From NCBI RefSeq assembly GCF_000154445.1, contig NZ_DS499566.1: a DNA stretch of 64,000 nt; one strand, written 5' to 3'. Position numbers and translations under genes: made by a program. Of the stretch, positions 18,249 to 27,077 are shown in pieces (the first letter of the stretch is position 1; every line of letters begins with the position of its first letter). Source of the DNA: Intestinibacter bartlettii. GTDB taxonomy: Bacteria > Bacillota > Clostridia > Peptostreptococcales > Peptostreptococcaceae. The notes beneath the pieces are model-generated. The model worked only from the letters and a program-made list of their open reading frames with translations. It was not told the origin of the DNA and ran no database searches.

Positions 18249-19313
18249 ATGAGTTACAAAAGAAAAATGACAAGAGAAGTCAGAGTTGGAGACGTTAAAA
18301 TTGGTGGCAATAATCCAATTTCAGTACAATCAATGACTAATACTGACACAAGAGATGTTGAAAAGACTGTAGCACAAATAAAAAGACTTGAAGAAGTAGG
18401 TTGCGACATAGTCAGAGTTGCTGTTGTCGATATGGATGCAGCAAAGAGCATATCAAAAATAAAAGAACAAGTAAATATACCTATAATTGCGGATATACAT
18501 TTTGATTATAGACTAGCTCTAGAAGCTATAGAACAAGGTGTAGATGGAATAAGAATAAATCCAGGAAATATAGGTAGCATTGAAAGAGTAAAAGCAGTTG
18601 TAGAAAAATGTAAAGAAAGAGATTTAAAAATAAGAATCGGTGTAAACGGTGGTTCGCTTGAAAAAGAACTTCTTAAAAAATACGGTTCACCTACAGCTGA
18701 AGCATTAGTTGAAAGTGCTATGGGACATATAAAAATACTTGAAGATTTAGATTTTCATAATATAGTTATATCTCTAAAATCTTCAGATATATATACAGCA
18801 GTAGAAGCATATGAACTTATGAGCCAAAAGGTCGATTATCCTCTTCACATAGGTATAACAGAAGCAGGTGGAGTTAGAGCAGGAACTATAAAATCATCAA
18901 TAGGTATAGGTTCACTACTTTTAAAAGGAATAGGAGATACTATGAGGATTTCTCTTACTGGAGATCCAGTGGAAGAAGTTAAAGTAGGAAAAGACATTCT
19001 TAGAAGTTTAAATTTATTAAACGATAAAATAAAAATAGTATCTTGTCCAACTTGTGGTAGATGTAATATAGATTTAATAAATATTGCAAATGAAGTTGAA
19101 AATAAAATACAAGACTTAGATAAAAATATGACTGTTGCTATAATGGGATGTGTTGTAAACGGTCCAGGAGAAGCGAGAGAAGCCGATATCGGTATAGCAG
19201 GAGGAAAAGGTCAAGGAATTTTATTTAAAAAAGGTGAAATAGTTAGAAAAATTCCAGCAGATAAATTAGTAGAAGAATTATTAGATGAAATAGATAAATT
19301 CGAAGAAAAGTAA
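18249..19313 (+). CDS. ispG: 4-hydroxy-3-methylbut-2-enyl diphosphate synthase (ispG)
   Basis: 354 residues. TIM-barrel N-terminus with VQSMTNTDT, DIHFDYRLA and RINPGNIG; the C-terminal iron-sulfur domain has Cys266 and Cys269 (CPTC) and Cys301 (MGCVVNGPGEA) for the [4Fe-4S] cluster. It converts MEcPP to HMBPP in the penultimate step of the same pathway as dxr. A 76-base AT-rich gap separates it from rseP, and AGAAGGTG precedes the ATG. In related genomes polC often follows here; it does not in this window. Confidence 0.97.
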   Translation: MSYKRKMTREVRVGDVKIGGNNPISVQSMTNTDTRDVEKTVAQIKRLEEVGCDIVRVAVVDMDAAKSISKIKEQVNIPIIADIHFDYRLALEAIEQGVDGIRINPGNIGSIERVKAVVEKCKERDLKIRIGVNGGSLEKELLKKYGSPTAEALVESAMGHIKILEDLDFHNIVISLKSSDIYTAVEAYELMSQKVDYPLHIGITEAGGVRAGTIKSSIGIGSLLLKGIGDTMRISLTGDPVEEVKVGKDILRSLNLLNDKIKIVSCPTCGRCNIDLINIANEVENKIQDLDKNMTVAIMGCVVNGPGEAREADIGIAGGKGQGILFKKGEIVRKIPADKLVEELLDEIDKFEEK

Positions 19314-19355
19314 ATTAGATTTTTATAAAGCTTATAATATAGCAGGGGGACATTT

Positions 19356-20021
19356 ATGATAAATTTTGATGTAACTAACGAGCTAATGTGTATAGCAAGA
19401 GGAAGAGGAAGATTCTATGCTAAAAAAGGCTCTATGGTCGCTTTTAAAGGTGATTTTAGATTTGAAAAGCTATTATTAGGTCCAAATAATGGAGGTGGAC
19501 TGGGAGGAGCTCTTTTAGGTCACTTACAAAGAAAAATAACAGGAGAAAATATGCCTATAATGTCTGTTGAAGGAAGTGGAGAAGTTTATTTAGCAGAAAA
19601 TGCATATCATGTAGATGTAATCCACTTAGAGCCAGGAGATTCAATAAATGTAGAAAGTGAGAACTTATTAGCATTTACTGAAGCTCTTACATATTCAACT
19701 ACATTTGTAGGTTCAGGTGTAATATCTCAAAGAGGGTTATTTTCAACATATTTAAAAAATAATACAAACTCAGTCCAAGATGTAGCTATTATAACAGATG
19801 GAAATCCACTGATGATAGAGGGACCTTGTTGTGTGGACCCAAATGCAATCGTAGCATGGACAGGAAGAAAACCAGAAGTAAAAGTAGCACAATTATCATG
19901 GAAGACTTTTATAGGTCAAACATCAGGTGAATCATATCACCTTCAATTTAATGAACCAGGGCAGCTTGTTATAATACAACCATCTGAAAGACTTTCAGGT
20001 TTAAATGTTTCTATAGATTAA
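19356..20021 (+). CDS. AIM24 family protein (TIGR00266-like)
   Basis: 221 residues forming a beta-rich AIM24 fold. Landmarks are GRGRFYAKKGSMVAF, GGGLGGALLGHLQRKITGE, AYHVDVIHLEPGDSINVE and the C-terminal FIGQTSGESYHLQF. The family is widespread and of unclear function, possibly linked to membrane or stress physiology. ATG start behind GGGGG; a terminator follows. Confidence 0.85.
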   Translation: MINFDVTNELMCIARGRGRFYAKKGSMVAFKGDFRFEKLLLGPNNGGGLGGALLGHLQRKITGENMPIMSVEGSGEVYLAENAYHVDVIHLEPGDSINVESENLLAFTEALTYSTTFVGSGVISQRGLFSTYLKNNTNSVQDVAIITDGNPLMIEGPCCVDPNAIVAWTGRKPEVKVAQLSWKTFIGQTSGESYHLQFNEPGQLVIIQPSERLSGLNVSID

Positions 20022-20045
20022 AAAATTCAAAAATAATAAATAAAA

Positions 20046-20086
20046 AATAGTGAGATTTTAAATTTCAAAGTCTCACTATTTTTTTG
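20046..20086 (+). terminator. Terminator after the AIM24 gene
   Basis: AATAGTGAGA (20046-20055) pairs with TCTCACTATT (20071-20080) and is followed by seven T residues. Confidence 0.85.
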
Positions 20087-20239
20087 TTTTATCAAAATGC
20101 ATAAAAAATTGCAGTAATTACACAATTAAAAAATTAGCGAGAGTTATCATAATTTAGCAGAAAAAATAGTATGTTGATTTAATATATTGTATTAGATAAG
20201 TAATATATTATTATATTAAATAAGATTTTATACCAAATT

Positions 20240-20268
20240 TTGCAAAAAAGTTAATATTCATGTAATAA
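20240..20268 (+). promoter_or_regulatory. Probable promoter of the OpuC/EgtU-like operon
   Basis: TTGCAA (20240-20245), 17 bases, TAATAA (20263-20268). The 345-base gap before the first gene is otherwise AT-rich with no gene seen. It also holds an inverted repeat listed separately. Confidence 0.45.
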
Positions 20269-20351
20269 TTATGTACTATTATATGTGATATAAAGAAGAA
20301 TAATATATTGAAGGGGGAAATGTACATAAAAGTTACAAAAATGTAATTGTT

Positions 20352-20402
20352 AGAAAGCTAATAATATGTTATTATTATATTAATAACAACTTATAGCTTT
20401 CT
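20352..20402 (+). promoter_or_regulatory. Leader hairpin before the OpuC/EgtU-like operon
   Basis: AGAAAGCTA (20352-20360) pairs with TAGCTTTCT (20394-20402), with further pairing of GTTATTA and TAATAAC inside. It ends 30 bases before the ATPase start and has no T tail, so a leader structure or protein operator is more likely than a terminator. Confidence 0.4.
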
Positions 20403-20431
20403 CTAAAGTTTTACAAAGGGGGGCGAAAGAT

Positions 20432-21568
20432 ATGATTGAAATTAAGAATATTGTGAAAACTGCAGGAGAAAAAGTTATACTCGATGATATCTCATTGACT
20501 ATTGAAAGCGGAAGTTTTGTTGTTCTTATAGGTCCAAGTGGATGTGGTAAAACAACCACATTAAAATTATTAAATAAACTTATTGAGCCGACAAGTGGCG
20601 AAATATATATAGATGGGAAGCCAATCTCTAAAGAGGATCCAATCAAATTAAGAAGAAATATAGGATATGTAATTCAAAATATCGGTTTATTTCCTCACCT
20701 AACAATAAAAGAAAATATTGAATTAATTCCAAAGTTAAAAGGAGATAAAAGTGAAGAAGAAATAAGCGAAACTACAGAAAGATTAGTAAAGATGGTAGGT
20801 TTAGATCCTGATGAATTTCTGTATAAATATCCAACAGAGTTAAGTGGTGGTCAACAACAAAGAATAGGTGTTATAAGAGCGATTGCCACAGATGCTGATA
20901 TAATATTGATGGACGAGCCATTTAGTGCCCTAGACCCAATAACAAGAACTCAATTACAAGAATGGCTTTATGAACTGCAACAAGAACTTAAAAAGACTAT
21001 TATATTCGTTACACATGATATGGATGAAGCTTTAAAATTAGCAGATAAAATATGTATTATGCAAGGGGGCAAAATACAACAATATGATACAGCAGAAAAC
21101 TTATTAAAACATCCAGCGAATAGTTTTGTAAAAGATTTTATAGGCAGCGATAGATTATGGAGTGCACCAGAATATATAAAAGCAAAAGATATAATGATAA
21201 AAGACCCTGTAAAAGCTATTGAAACTAGAACTGTAATACAAGCTATGGAAATAATGAGAACGAATAAAGTAGACAGTATATTAGTAACTGACAAAAATAA
21301 TTTACTAGTAGGAATACTAACAGTAAAGGAATTAAGACAAAACGGAATTCAAGATTATTATATATATAAAGTTATGAATCAAGACCCATTGTTTATTTAT
21401 GAAGATTGTAATTTAATTGAAATACTTAATATCATGAATAATAAAAATGTAGGTCATATACCTGTAGTATCCAGAGATGGACAATTAGTAGGGTTGATAA
21501 CAAGAAGTAGTTTACTTTCTGTTTTAAGTGAACAATTCTTGGAAATGGAGGTGAGTATCCTTGGCTAA
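20432..21568 (+). CDS. opuCA: Quaternary amine/ergothioneine-type ABC transporter ATPase with CBS domains
   Basis: 378 residues. ABC ATPase with Walker A GPSGCGKTT (34-42), Q-loop VIQNIGLFPH, signature LSGGQQQRIG, Walker B IILMDEPFSALDP and switch His in THD. The C-terminal 120 residues form two CBS domains (roughly 255-375), the part that senses ionic strength or nucleotides in OpuA/OpuC systems. It powers the fused permease-binding protein encoded next, with which it overlaps by 8 bases. Substrate may be glycine betaine, carnitine, choline or ergothioneine; motifs do not decide. Preceded by an exceptional GGGGGG ribosome site. Confidence 0.88.
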   Translation: MIEIKNIVKTAGEKVILDDISLTIESGSFVVLIGPSGCGKTTTLKLLNKLIEPTSGEIYIDGKPISKEDPIKLRRNIGYVIQNIGLFPHLTIKENIELIPKLKGDKSEEEISETTERLVKMVGLDPDEFLYKYPTELSGGQQQRIGVIRAIATDADIILMDEPFSALDPITRTQLQEWLYELQQELKKTIIFVTHDMDEALKLADKICIMQGGKIQQYDTAENLLKHPANSFVKDFIGSDRLWSAPEYIKAKDIMIKDPVKAIETRTVIQAMEIMRTNKVDSILVTDKNNLLVGILTVKELRQNGIQDYYIYKVMNQDPLFIYEDCNLIEILNIMNNKNVGHIPVVSRDGQLVGLITRSSLLSVLSEQFLEMEVSILG

Positions 21569-23162
21569 TTTTATGAATTATTTAGTTACGGAAAAATCGA
21601 AGATATTGAGCTTATTAGCTCAACACGTTGAACTTACAATTATTGCTATAGTATTAGCGATACTTATAGGTATTCCTCTTGGAATATTTATATCACATTA
21701 TAAATCAATTAGAAAATATATACTAGGTTTTATAAATATTGTGCAAGCGGTACCATCAATGGCATTTCTAGGTTTGCTTGTTCCAGTTTTGGGTATAGGT
21801 AGTACACCTGCAATATTTATGGTAGTTTTATATTCACTACTTCCGATAGTAAAAAATACGAGCACTGGTATTACGGGAATCGATTCAGGAATTCTTGAAT
21901 CTGCAACAGGTATAGGTTTAACACCTAGACAAATACTTTTTAAAATACAACTTCCTCTTGCACTTCCAGTAATTATGGCAGGCGTTAGAATATCAGCAGT
22001 ATCGGCTGTAGGTCTTATGACTTTATCCGCATTTGTTGGAGCTGGTGGACTTGGATATTTAGTATTTTCAGGTGTACAAACTGTAAATAATACAATGATT
22101 TTAGCAGGGGCTATACCTGCTTGTATATTGGCCTTATGTGTAGACTTTATATTCTCTAAAGTTGAAACATTGGCAGTTCCAGATGGAATAAGTACTCATA
22201 AATCAAAAAGAGCAAGAAGTGCTAAAAATCCTAAAGAATATAGAGATCCTAAGTATAAAGCTAGAAGAAGAAAAGTTATAGGTGTGGCTACAGCATTAGT
22301 ACTTGTTTTTATAGGTTGTGGTAGATATTTCTTTTCTAGTTTTGCACAAAAAGATACTATAGTTGTAGGGTCTAAGGATTATACTGAACAATTAATTCTT
22401 GGAAATATATATGCTGATTTATTAGAAGAATATACAGATTATAATATAGAAAGAAAAATGAACTTGGGAACAGCTGTACTTTGGAATTCTATGGTTGAAA
22501 AAAAGGTTGATATTTGTGCAGATTACACAGGTACAATATTAGTAAATATAATGAAAGAAGAACCTAAAGGAAGCGCTGAGGATGTTTACAATCATGTAAA
22601 AGAAAGTGTGGCAAAAAATTATGATTTAAAGTTACTAGATCCATTAGGATTTAATAATACATATACATTAGCTATGGAAGAAGATGTAGCAGAAAAGTAT
22701 AATATAAAAACTTATTCTGACTTAGTAAAATATTCAGATGAATTTGTATTTTCTCCAACATTGGCCTTTGAAAATAGAGAAGATGGTCTTCCTGGACTTA
22801 CAAAAGTATATAATATGAACTTTAAAGATGTTAAATCTATGGATGGTTCTTTAAGATATCAAGCTTTGACAAGCGGACAAGCGCAAGTAATAGATGCATT
22901 TTCTACAGATGGACTTTTAGAAAAATTTAAATTAAGAGTATTGAAAGATGACAAAAACTACTTCCCACCATATTATGCAGTACCAATAGTAAATCAAGAT
23001 ATATTAGAAAAATATCCTGAGATAGAAGACGTAGTTAATAAATTAGCTGGAAAAATAGACGAAAAAACTATGACAAAACTTAATTACAAAGTAGATGAAT
23101 TAGGTGAGTCACCAGAAACAGTAGCACATGATTTTTTAGTAGAACAAAAATTAATTAACTAA
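21561..23162 (+). CDS. Fused ABC permease and substrate-binding protein (OpuCB-CC / EgtUBC-like)
   Basis: 533 residues joining two functions. Residues about 15-210 are the permease with five to six helices and the EAA-type loop ESATGIGLTPRQILFKIQLP. A basic linker (RARSAKNPKEYRDPKYKARRR) leads to another helix (about 240-260), after which the extracellular binding domain begins with VVGSKDYTEQLILGNIYADLLE, the OpuAC-family signature, and runs to the end. Such fusions are typical of Gram-positive OpuA/BusB- and EgtU-type importers. TTG start at 21561 behind GGAGGTGAG, overlapping the ATPase stop, so expression is coupled. Confidence 0.88.
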   Translation: MANFMNYLVTEKSKILSLLAQHVELTIIAIVLAILIGIPLGIFISHYKSIRKYILGFINIVQAVPSMAFLGLLVPVLGIGSTPAIFMVVLYSLLPIVKNTSTGITGIDSGILESATGIGLTPRQILFKIQLPLALPVIMAGVRISAVSAVGLMTLSAFVGAGGLGYLVFSGVQTVNNTMILAGAIPACILALCVDFIFSKVETLAVPDGISTHKSKRARSAKNPKEYRDPKYKARRRKVIGVATALVLVFIGCGRYFFSSFAQKDTIVVGSKDYTEQLILGNIYADLLEEYTDYNIERKMNLGTAVLWNSMVEKKVDICADYTGTILVNIMKEEPKGSAEDVYNHVKESVAKNYDLKLLDPLGFNNTYTLAMEEDVAEKYNIKTYSDLVKYSDEFVFSPTLAFENREDGLPGLTKVYNMNFKDVKSMDGSLRYQALTSGQAQVIDAFSTDGLLEKFKLRVLKDDKNYFPPYYAVPIVNQDILEKYPEIEDVVNKLAGKIDEKTMTKLNYKVDELGESPETVAHDFLVEQKLIN

Positions 23163-23174
23163 TAACAAAAATAT

Positions 23175-23210
23175 AGTTGTCGATTATAAACTTTAATCGG
23201 CAACTTTTTT
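23175..23210 (+). terminator. Terminator of the OpuC/EgtU-like operon
   Basis: AGTTGTCGATTA (23175-23186) pairs with TAATCGGCAACT (23194-23205), followed by a T run. Confidence 0.85.
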
Positions 23211-23655
23211 AGTTAGTTATTTAAAGGTTAATTTTTTATGTGCTACTTATAATTTTTTCTAAGGTATATTTAATAAACAAAAAAATCAAGTAAATCTATA
23301 CGTATTTTTATAATCACGATTATAAAAAAATTTACAATAAAAAACTTTTCTAAAAGATTTATAAAATCTAAAAGAAAAGCTGCAGTACTTTAAAAATAAA
23401 GCAAGATAAAGTCATGATGTAAAATAGCTTCCTTTCAGATTAGAAACATCTTTTCTGGTAGGTATAAATATCTTAATTTTTTTGATTCTAATTAAAGAAG
23501 ATTAACATCTCTAACTTAGAAAATTATATACTAATATTGTAGTACTATAATTTTCAAAAATCTACATATAAATTAAAAATATAAAATTTTATAGTTGGTA
23601 TATTCGGAATTTTATATACTTTTAGAAAAAATATATAAAATTATATACCAAAATA
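23211..23655. other. Gene-free 445-base stretch with a possible minus-strand small RNA
   Basis: No convincing protein gene is present. The part around 23380-23470 is less AT-rich than its flanks. On the minus strand a hairpin followed by six T residues lies at 23339-23379, which would end a transcript coming from about 23540. A 15-codon frame on that strand is too short to trust. Confidence 0.35.
23339..23379 (-). terminator. Minus-strand terminator-like hairpin
   Basis: CTTTTCT (23345-23351) pairs with AGAAAAG (23373-23379), and AGATTT with AAATCT inside; read on the minus strand it ends in TTTTTT. No annotated minus-strand gene lies upstream, so it suggests a non-coding transcript. Confidence 0.4.
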
Positions 23656-23684
23656 TTACAAAATAGATATGGATAATATATAAT
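23656..23684 (+). promoter_or_regulatory. Promoter of the SsuABC/TauABC-like operon
   Basis: TTACAA (23656-23661), 17 bases, and a perfect TATAAT (23679-23684), 47 bases before the permease start, which has a GAGAGGGAG ribosome site. Confidence 0.65.
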
Positions 23685-23731
23685 ATACTTATAGCAAAAA
23701 ATGACAAAAAATTAAAGTAGAGAGGGAGATA

Positions 23732-24502
23732 ATGATAAGAAGAGTTCATGAGAGATTAAAAGGGTATTATATTTTCGTACTTGTTTTTATATTATGGATA
23801 GTTATATGTAAATTGGAAATTTGGAATCAATATATCATGCCGACACCACAAAAAGTTTATACAACTTTTAAAAAGATGATAATAGATGGTTCTATTTTTG
23901 AAAATATATTTATTAGTTTAAAAAGAATATTCATTGGTTATTTTATAAGTTCTATATTGGCAATACCTCTTGGAATGTTATTTGGTTGTAAGTCAAAATT
24001 ATATAAATTTTTTAAACTATTATTAGAATTTATGAGATGCACACCTCCACTTGCTCTAATTCCTATGCTTATATTATGGTTTGGAATAGGAGAAAAGTCA
24101 AAAATTATAATTATTATTCTAGCATCGTTTTTCCCAATTTTTTTAAATACGCTTAGTGGAATAAAAAACTGTGATCCTAAGTTAATAGAAGTCGGCAAAG
24201 TATTTAACTTTAGTAATTTTGAGATATTTTCTAAAATAATAATACCAAATGCCTTAGTAGATATATTTGTAGGATTAAATCTAGGGCTTGGATATAGTTT
24301 TAGAGCTATAATAGGAGCAGAATTAATTGCTGCATCAAGTGGTCTTGGATACTTAATATCAGATGGTAGAAGTATGTCGAGAACAGACGTTGTATTAGTG
24401 GGAATATTAGTTATCGGTTTTTTAGGTATAATAAGTGAATTTATATTTAGAAAAATAATAAATAAGGTAAGCCGAGGGAAGCAGGTAAATTTTAATGATT
24501 AA
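23732..24502 (+). CDS. ABC transporter permease, SsuC/TauC family
   Basis: 256 residues with six membrane helices. The family loop facing the ATPase is visible as LIEVGKVFNFSNFEIFSKIIIPNAL (EAA motif), and the first periplasmic segment IMPTPQKVYTTF is typical of nitrate/sulfonate/taurine permeases. The C-terminus overlaps the ATPase start by 8 bases. Substrate class (organosulfonate, thiamine precursor or similar) is not determined by the permease. Confidence 0.9.
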   Translation: MIRRVHERLKGYYIFVLVFILWIVICKLEIWNQYIMPTPQKVYTTFKKMIIDGSIFENIFISLKRIFIGYFISSILAIPLGMLFGCKSKLYKFFKLLLEFMRCTPPLALIPMLILWFGIGEKSKIIIIILASFFPIFLNTLSGIKNCDPKLIEVGKVFNFSNFEIFSKIIIPNALVDIFVGLNLGLGYSFRAIIGAELIAASSGLGYLISDGRSMSRTDVVLVGILVIGFLGIISEFIFRKIINKVSRGKQVNFND

Positions 24503-25220
24503 GACAGGATTTATAATTAAAAATTTATGTAAGAAATTTAAAATTGAAGATGATGAACATATTGTTTTTTCAGATATATCTTTAGAAATACCAGGTGACA
24601 AAATAACAGTTATTTTAGGGGAAAGTGGTTGTGGAAAAACAACATTGCTTAGAATTTTATCGAATTTAGATACTTCAGATAAAGGAGAGGTAAGTTATAT
24701 AGACAATAAACATAAAATTAAGCCAAAAGTAGGTGTAGTTTTTCAGGAAAGTAGATTGATGCCTTGGCTTACAGTAAAAGAGAACATATCCTTTCATTCA
24801 AAGAAAATGGATGAGAAAGATTTAAATAAATATCTTTCTATGATGAAGCTTGAAAAATTTAAAAATAGTTATCCAAGTGAACTATCAGGTGGAATGGCAA
24901 ATAGGGTAAGTATAGCAAGAGCACTTTCGTACAATCCAGATATACTATTAATGGATGAGCCATTTGCAGCACTTGATTATTTTACAAGAAGAAAAATGCA
25001 AAAGGAAGTTATAAATATACATGAAAAAACAAAAAAAGGAGTTGTATTTGTAACACATAATATAGATGAAGCTCTTGCAATTGCAGATAAAATATTAGTC
25101 ATAAAAAAAGATAAGAGTATTAAAGAGTTTATTATTAAAGATGATTATAGTAGAGATTTAGGAAACTCTTACTATATAGATTTAAAAAAAATAATATTAA
25201 ATGAATTGGGGGAAGAATAG
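24495..25220 (+). CDS. ABC transporter ATP-binding protein, SsuB/TauB family
   Basis: 241 residues. Walker A GESGCGKTT, Q-loop VVFQESRLMPW (typical of SsuB/TauB), signature LSGGMANRVSIARAL, Walker B ILLMDEPFAALDY and switch His in THN. It energises the permease encoded upstream; the binding protein gene starts 2 bases after its stop. Confidence 0.92.
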   Translation: MIKTGFIIKNLCKKFKIEDDEHIVFSDISLEIPGDKITVILGESGCGKTTLLRILSNLDTSDKGEVSYIDNKHKIKPKVGVVFQESRLMPWLTVKENISFHSKKMDEKDLNKYLSMMKLEKFKNSYPSELSGGMANRVSIARALSYNPDILLMDEPFAALDYFTRRKMQKEVINIHEKTKKGVVFVTHNIDEALAIADKILVIKKDKSIKEFIIKDDYSRDLGNSYYIDLKKIILNELGEE

Positions 25221-25222
25221 TT

Positions 25223-26230
25223 ATGAACAAAAAATTGAAAAAAATAATTGGGATTACTACATCGTTAGTGTTATCCTTATGTATGTTGACAGGATGTTCT
25301 TCAAGTAAGAGTGCATCTTCTAGTACATCAAGTGATGCATCAAAAAATCAAAGTGAAAAACTTCCGAAAGAAATAAACGTTACATATGTAAAATCACCAT
25401 TAAACGTACCAAGTATATTAGAAAAAAATGATTCATTATTCGATAAAGAATTTAAATCTGATAATATATCAGTTAAATGGTCTGAAATAACTGCAGGTCC
25501 AGACCAAACAGAAGCTTTAGCATCTGGAGATATAGATTTTGCACATTGTTTAGGTGGAACTTCTGCTTTGATAGCTGCATCAAATGGTGTAGATTTAAAA
25601 ATAATAGGAACTTATTCTCAAGCTCCAAAAGGATTTATGTTAGTTACAAATGATAAAAGTATAAAAGGGCCAGAAGATTTAAAAGGTAAAAAAATAGGTG
25701 GACCTAAAGGAACAATCCTTCATCAAGTATTAGTTGCAGCATTAAAAGAACAAAAAATGACTATAAAGGATGTTGATTTTGTAGATATGCAAATACCTGA
25801 TGCAGTTACCGCATTGTCTTCTGGAGAAATAGATTGTGCATTAGTTGCTGGACCATCAGCACTTCAATGTTTAAATTCAGGAAGCAAAAAAGTTTGTGAT
25901 GGAGAAGGGTTAGTAAGTGGAATAACAGTTATTGCAGTTAATTCTAATTTTGCGGAAAAATATCCAGACTTAGTTAAAAGATTTATGAAAGTGCATGATG
26001 AAACACTTGATTATATGAAAGATAATTATGACGATATGATAAGCAAAGTAGCAAAAGAATTGGATATAAGTGAAGATGATGTAAAATCATTATATGAATG
26101 GTATGATTTTGATGATGATATAGATGATGAAGAAATAAAAGCTTTATATGATACACAAGATTTCTTATTAGAAAATGATATGCAACAAAATAAAATAAAA
26201 ATAGAAGATTATATACTAGATGTTGATTAG
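25223..26230 (+). CDS. Substrate-binding lipoprotein, SsuA/TauA family
   Basis: 335 residues. A signal peptide ends in the lipobox LTGC (Cys near residue 25), followed by a Ser-rich linker. The mature part is a two-lobe periplasmic-binding fold of the NMT1/SsuA group with TEALASGDIDFAHCLGG, KGPEDLKGKKIGGPKGT and the hinge ALSSGEIDCALVAGPSA. In clostridia such systems usually import sulfur compounds or aliphatic sulfonates, but the ligand is not readable. The gene order permease-ATPase-binding protein and tight spacing make one operon. Confidence 0.9.
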   Translation: MNKKLKKIIGITTSLVLSLCMLTGCSSSKSASSSTSSDASKNQSEKLPKEINVTYVKSPLNVPSILEKNDSLFDKEFKSDNISVKWSEITAGPDQTEALASGDIDFAHCLGGTSALIAASNGVDLKIIGTYSQAPKGFMLVTNDKSIKGPEDLKGKKIGGPKGTILHQVLVAALKEQKMTIKDVDFVDMQIPDAVTALSSGEIDCALVAGPSALQCLNSGSKKVCDGEGLVSGITVIAVNSNFAEKYPDLVKRFMKVHDETLDYMKDNYDDMISKVAKELDISEDDVKSLYEWYDFDDDIDDEEIKALYDTQDFLLENDMQQNKIKIEDYILDVD

Positions 26231-26257
26231 AAAAATAACACTAAAAATAAAGTATAA

Positions 26258-26299
26258 ATAAAAATAAGATGGTTTTTATAAGCCATCTTATTTTTATTT
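26258..26299 (+). terminator. Terminator of the SsuABC-like operon
   Basis: A 15-bp perfect stem (26258-26272 with 26283-26297, core AAGATGG/CCATCTT) with A and T tails, strong in the plus direction. Confidence 0.85.
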
Positions 26300-26424
26300 A
26301 ATGCATAGGAAATTATAATTATTGTTTATACATAAAATAATTAAAAAAAATTTAATTTAAAAAGAATAATAATCTAAATCCGTTAAATAATAAAATAGAA
26401 AAATAATTAAATCGGAGGCTTAAT

Positions 26425-27036
26425 ATGAAAAATAAATTTTTAGTTTTATTATTCGCGTTAGTAATGATTTTAGGAGTAGTTGGATGTAGTAAAAAAGCAA
26501 ATGACAATGCAAATACAAATGAACAAACAGCACAAGAAGATACAGCAGACAAAGTAGTTGATGAAAATTATTACAATGTATACACTAAAAACTACGAATC
26601 AAGTATAGTACCACTAGAAGAAAGTTACTATATTTATGGCAATGTAGATTCTGCAGAAAAATACTATAAAGACCATGATTATCCAGGTAACAAAGAATAC
26701 TTAAATGAAGTAAAAGCTGCATTAGTTGATAGTAAAGAAAAAGTTCAAGAATTTATTGACAACATGGAGAAAGATGGTAAAAGTGATAATGAAAAAGTAA
26801 ACAAATTAAATAAAGAAATGATTGATGATGGTAAAGATTTAATAGAAGATATAGATAAAAGACTTGAAAAATTAGATAAAATAACTGATAAAGATCTTGC
26901 TAAATCAGATAAAGAATTTAGACGTATAGTAGGAGATCATATAGTTCTTGAAAAAGAAGGAGACCATGACTTCAAAGAAATACTTAAAAAATTAGATAAA
27001 GAATTAAATATAGAAAGAAAAGATAAAAATAGATAA
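26425..27036 (+). CDS. Lipoprotein of unknown function (203 aa)
   Basis: Signal peptide with lipobox VVGC (Cys near residue 21). The mature part is highly charged and helical, rich in Asp, Lys and Glu, with no domain I recognise. The ATG follows a good CGGAGG site. It stands alone between two terminators and faces the Ppx-like gene, so its function gets no help from context. Confidence 0.75.
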   Translation: MKNKFLVLLFALVMILGVVGCSKKANDNANTNEQTAQEDTADKVVDENYYNVYTKNYESSIVPLEESYYIYGNVDSAEKYYKDHDYPGNKEYLNEVKAALVDSKEKVQEFIDNMEKDGKSDNEKVNKLNKEMIDDGKDLIEDIDKRLEKLDKITDKDLAKSDKEFRRIVGDHIVLEKEGDHDFKEILKKLDKELNIERKDKNR

Positions 27037-27048
27037 AAATTTAAATAA

Positions 27049-27077
27049 AAACCTAGCTATAAAAAATAGCTAGGTTT
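27049..27077. terminator. Bidirectional terminator between lipoprotein and Ppx genes
   Basis: AAACCTAGCTAT (27049-27060) and ATAGCTAGGTTT (27066-27077) form a perfect 12-bp stem between two convergent genes; it overlaps the stop codon of the minus-strand gene. Confidence 0.8.

Noticed and set aside
20320..20346. Eight-codon upstream frame (MYIKVTKM) after GGGGG before the OpuC-like operon
   Set aside because: The spacing between the G run and the ATG is only 2 bases, too short for initiation, and the peptide has no regulatory codon pattern.
23380..23480. Riboswitch upstream of the SsuABC-like operon
   Set aside because: The operon promoter lies downstream at 23656-23684, so this stretch is not in its leader; no TPP, SAM or cobalamin motifs found.
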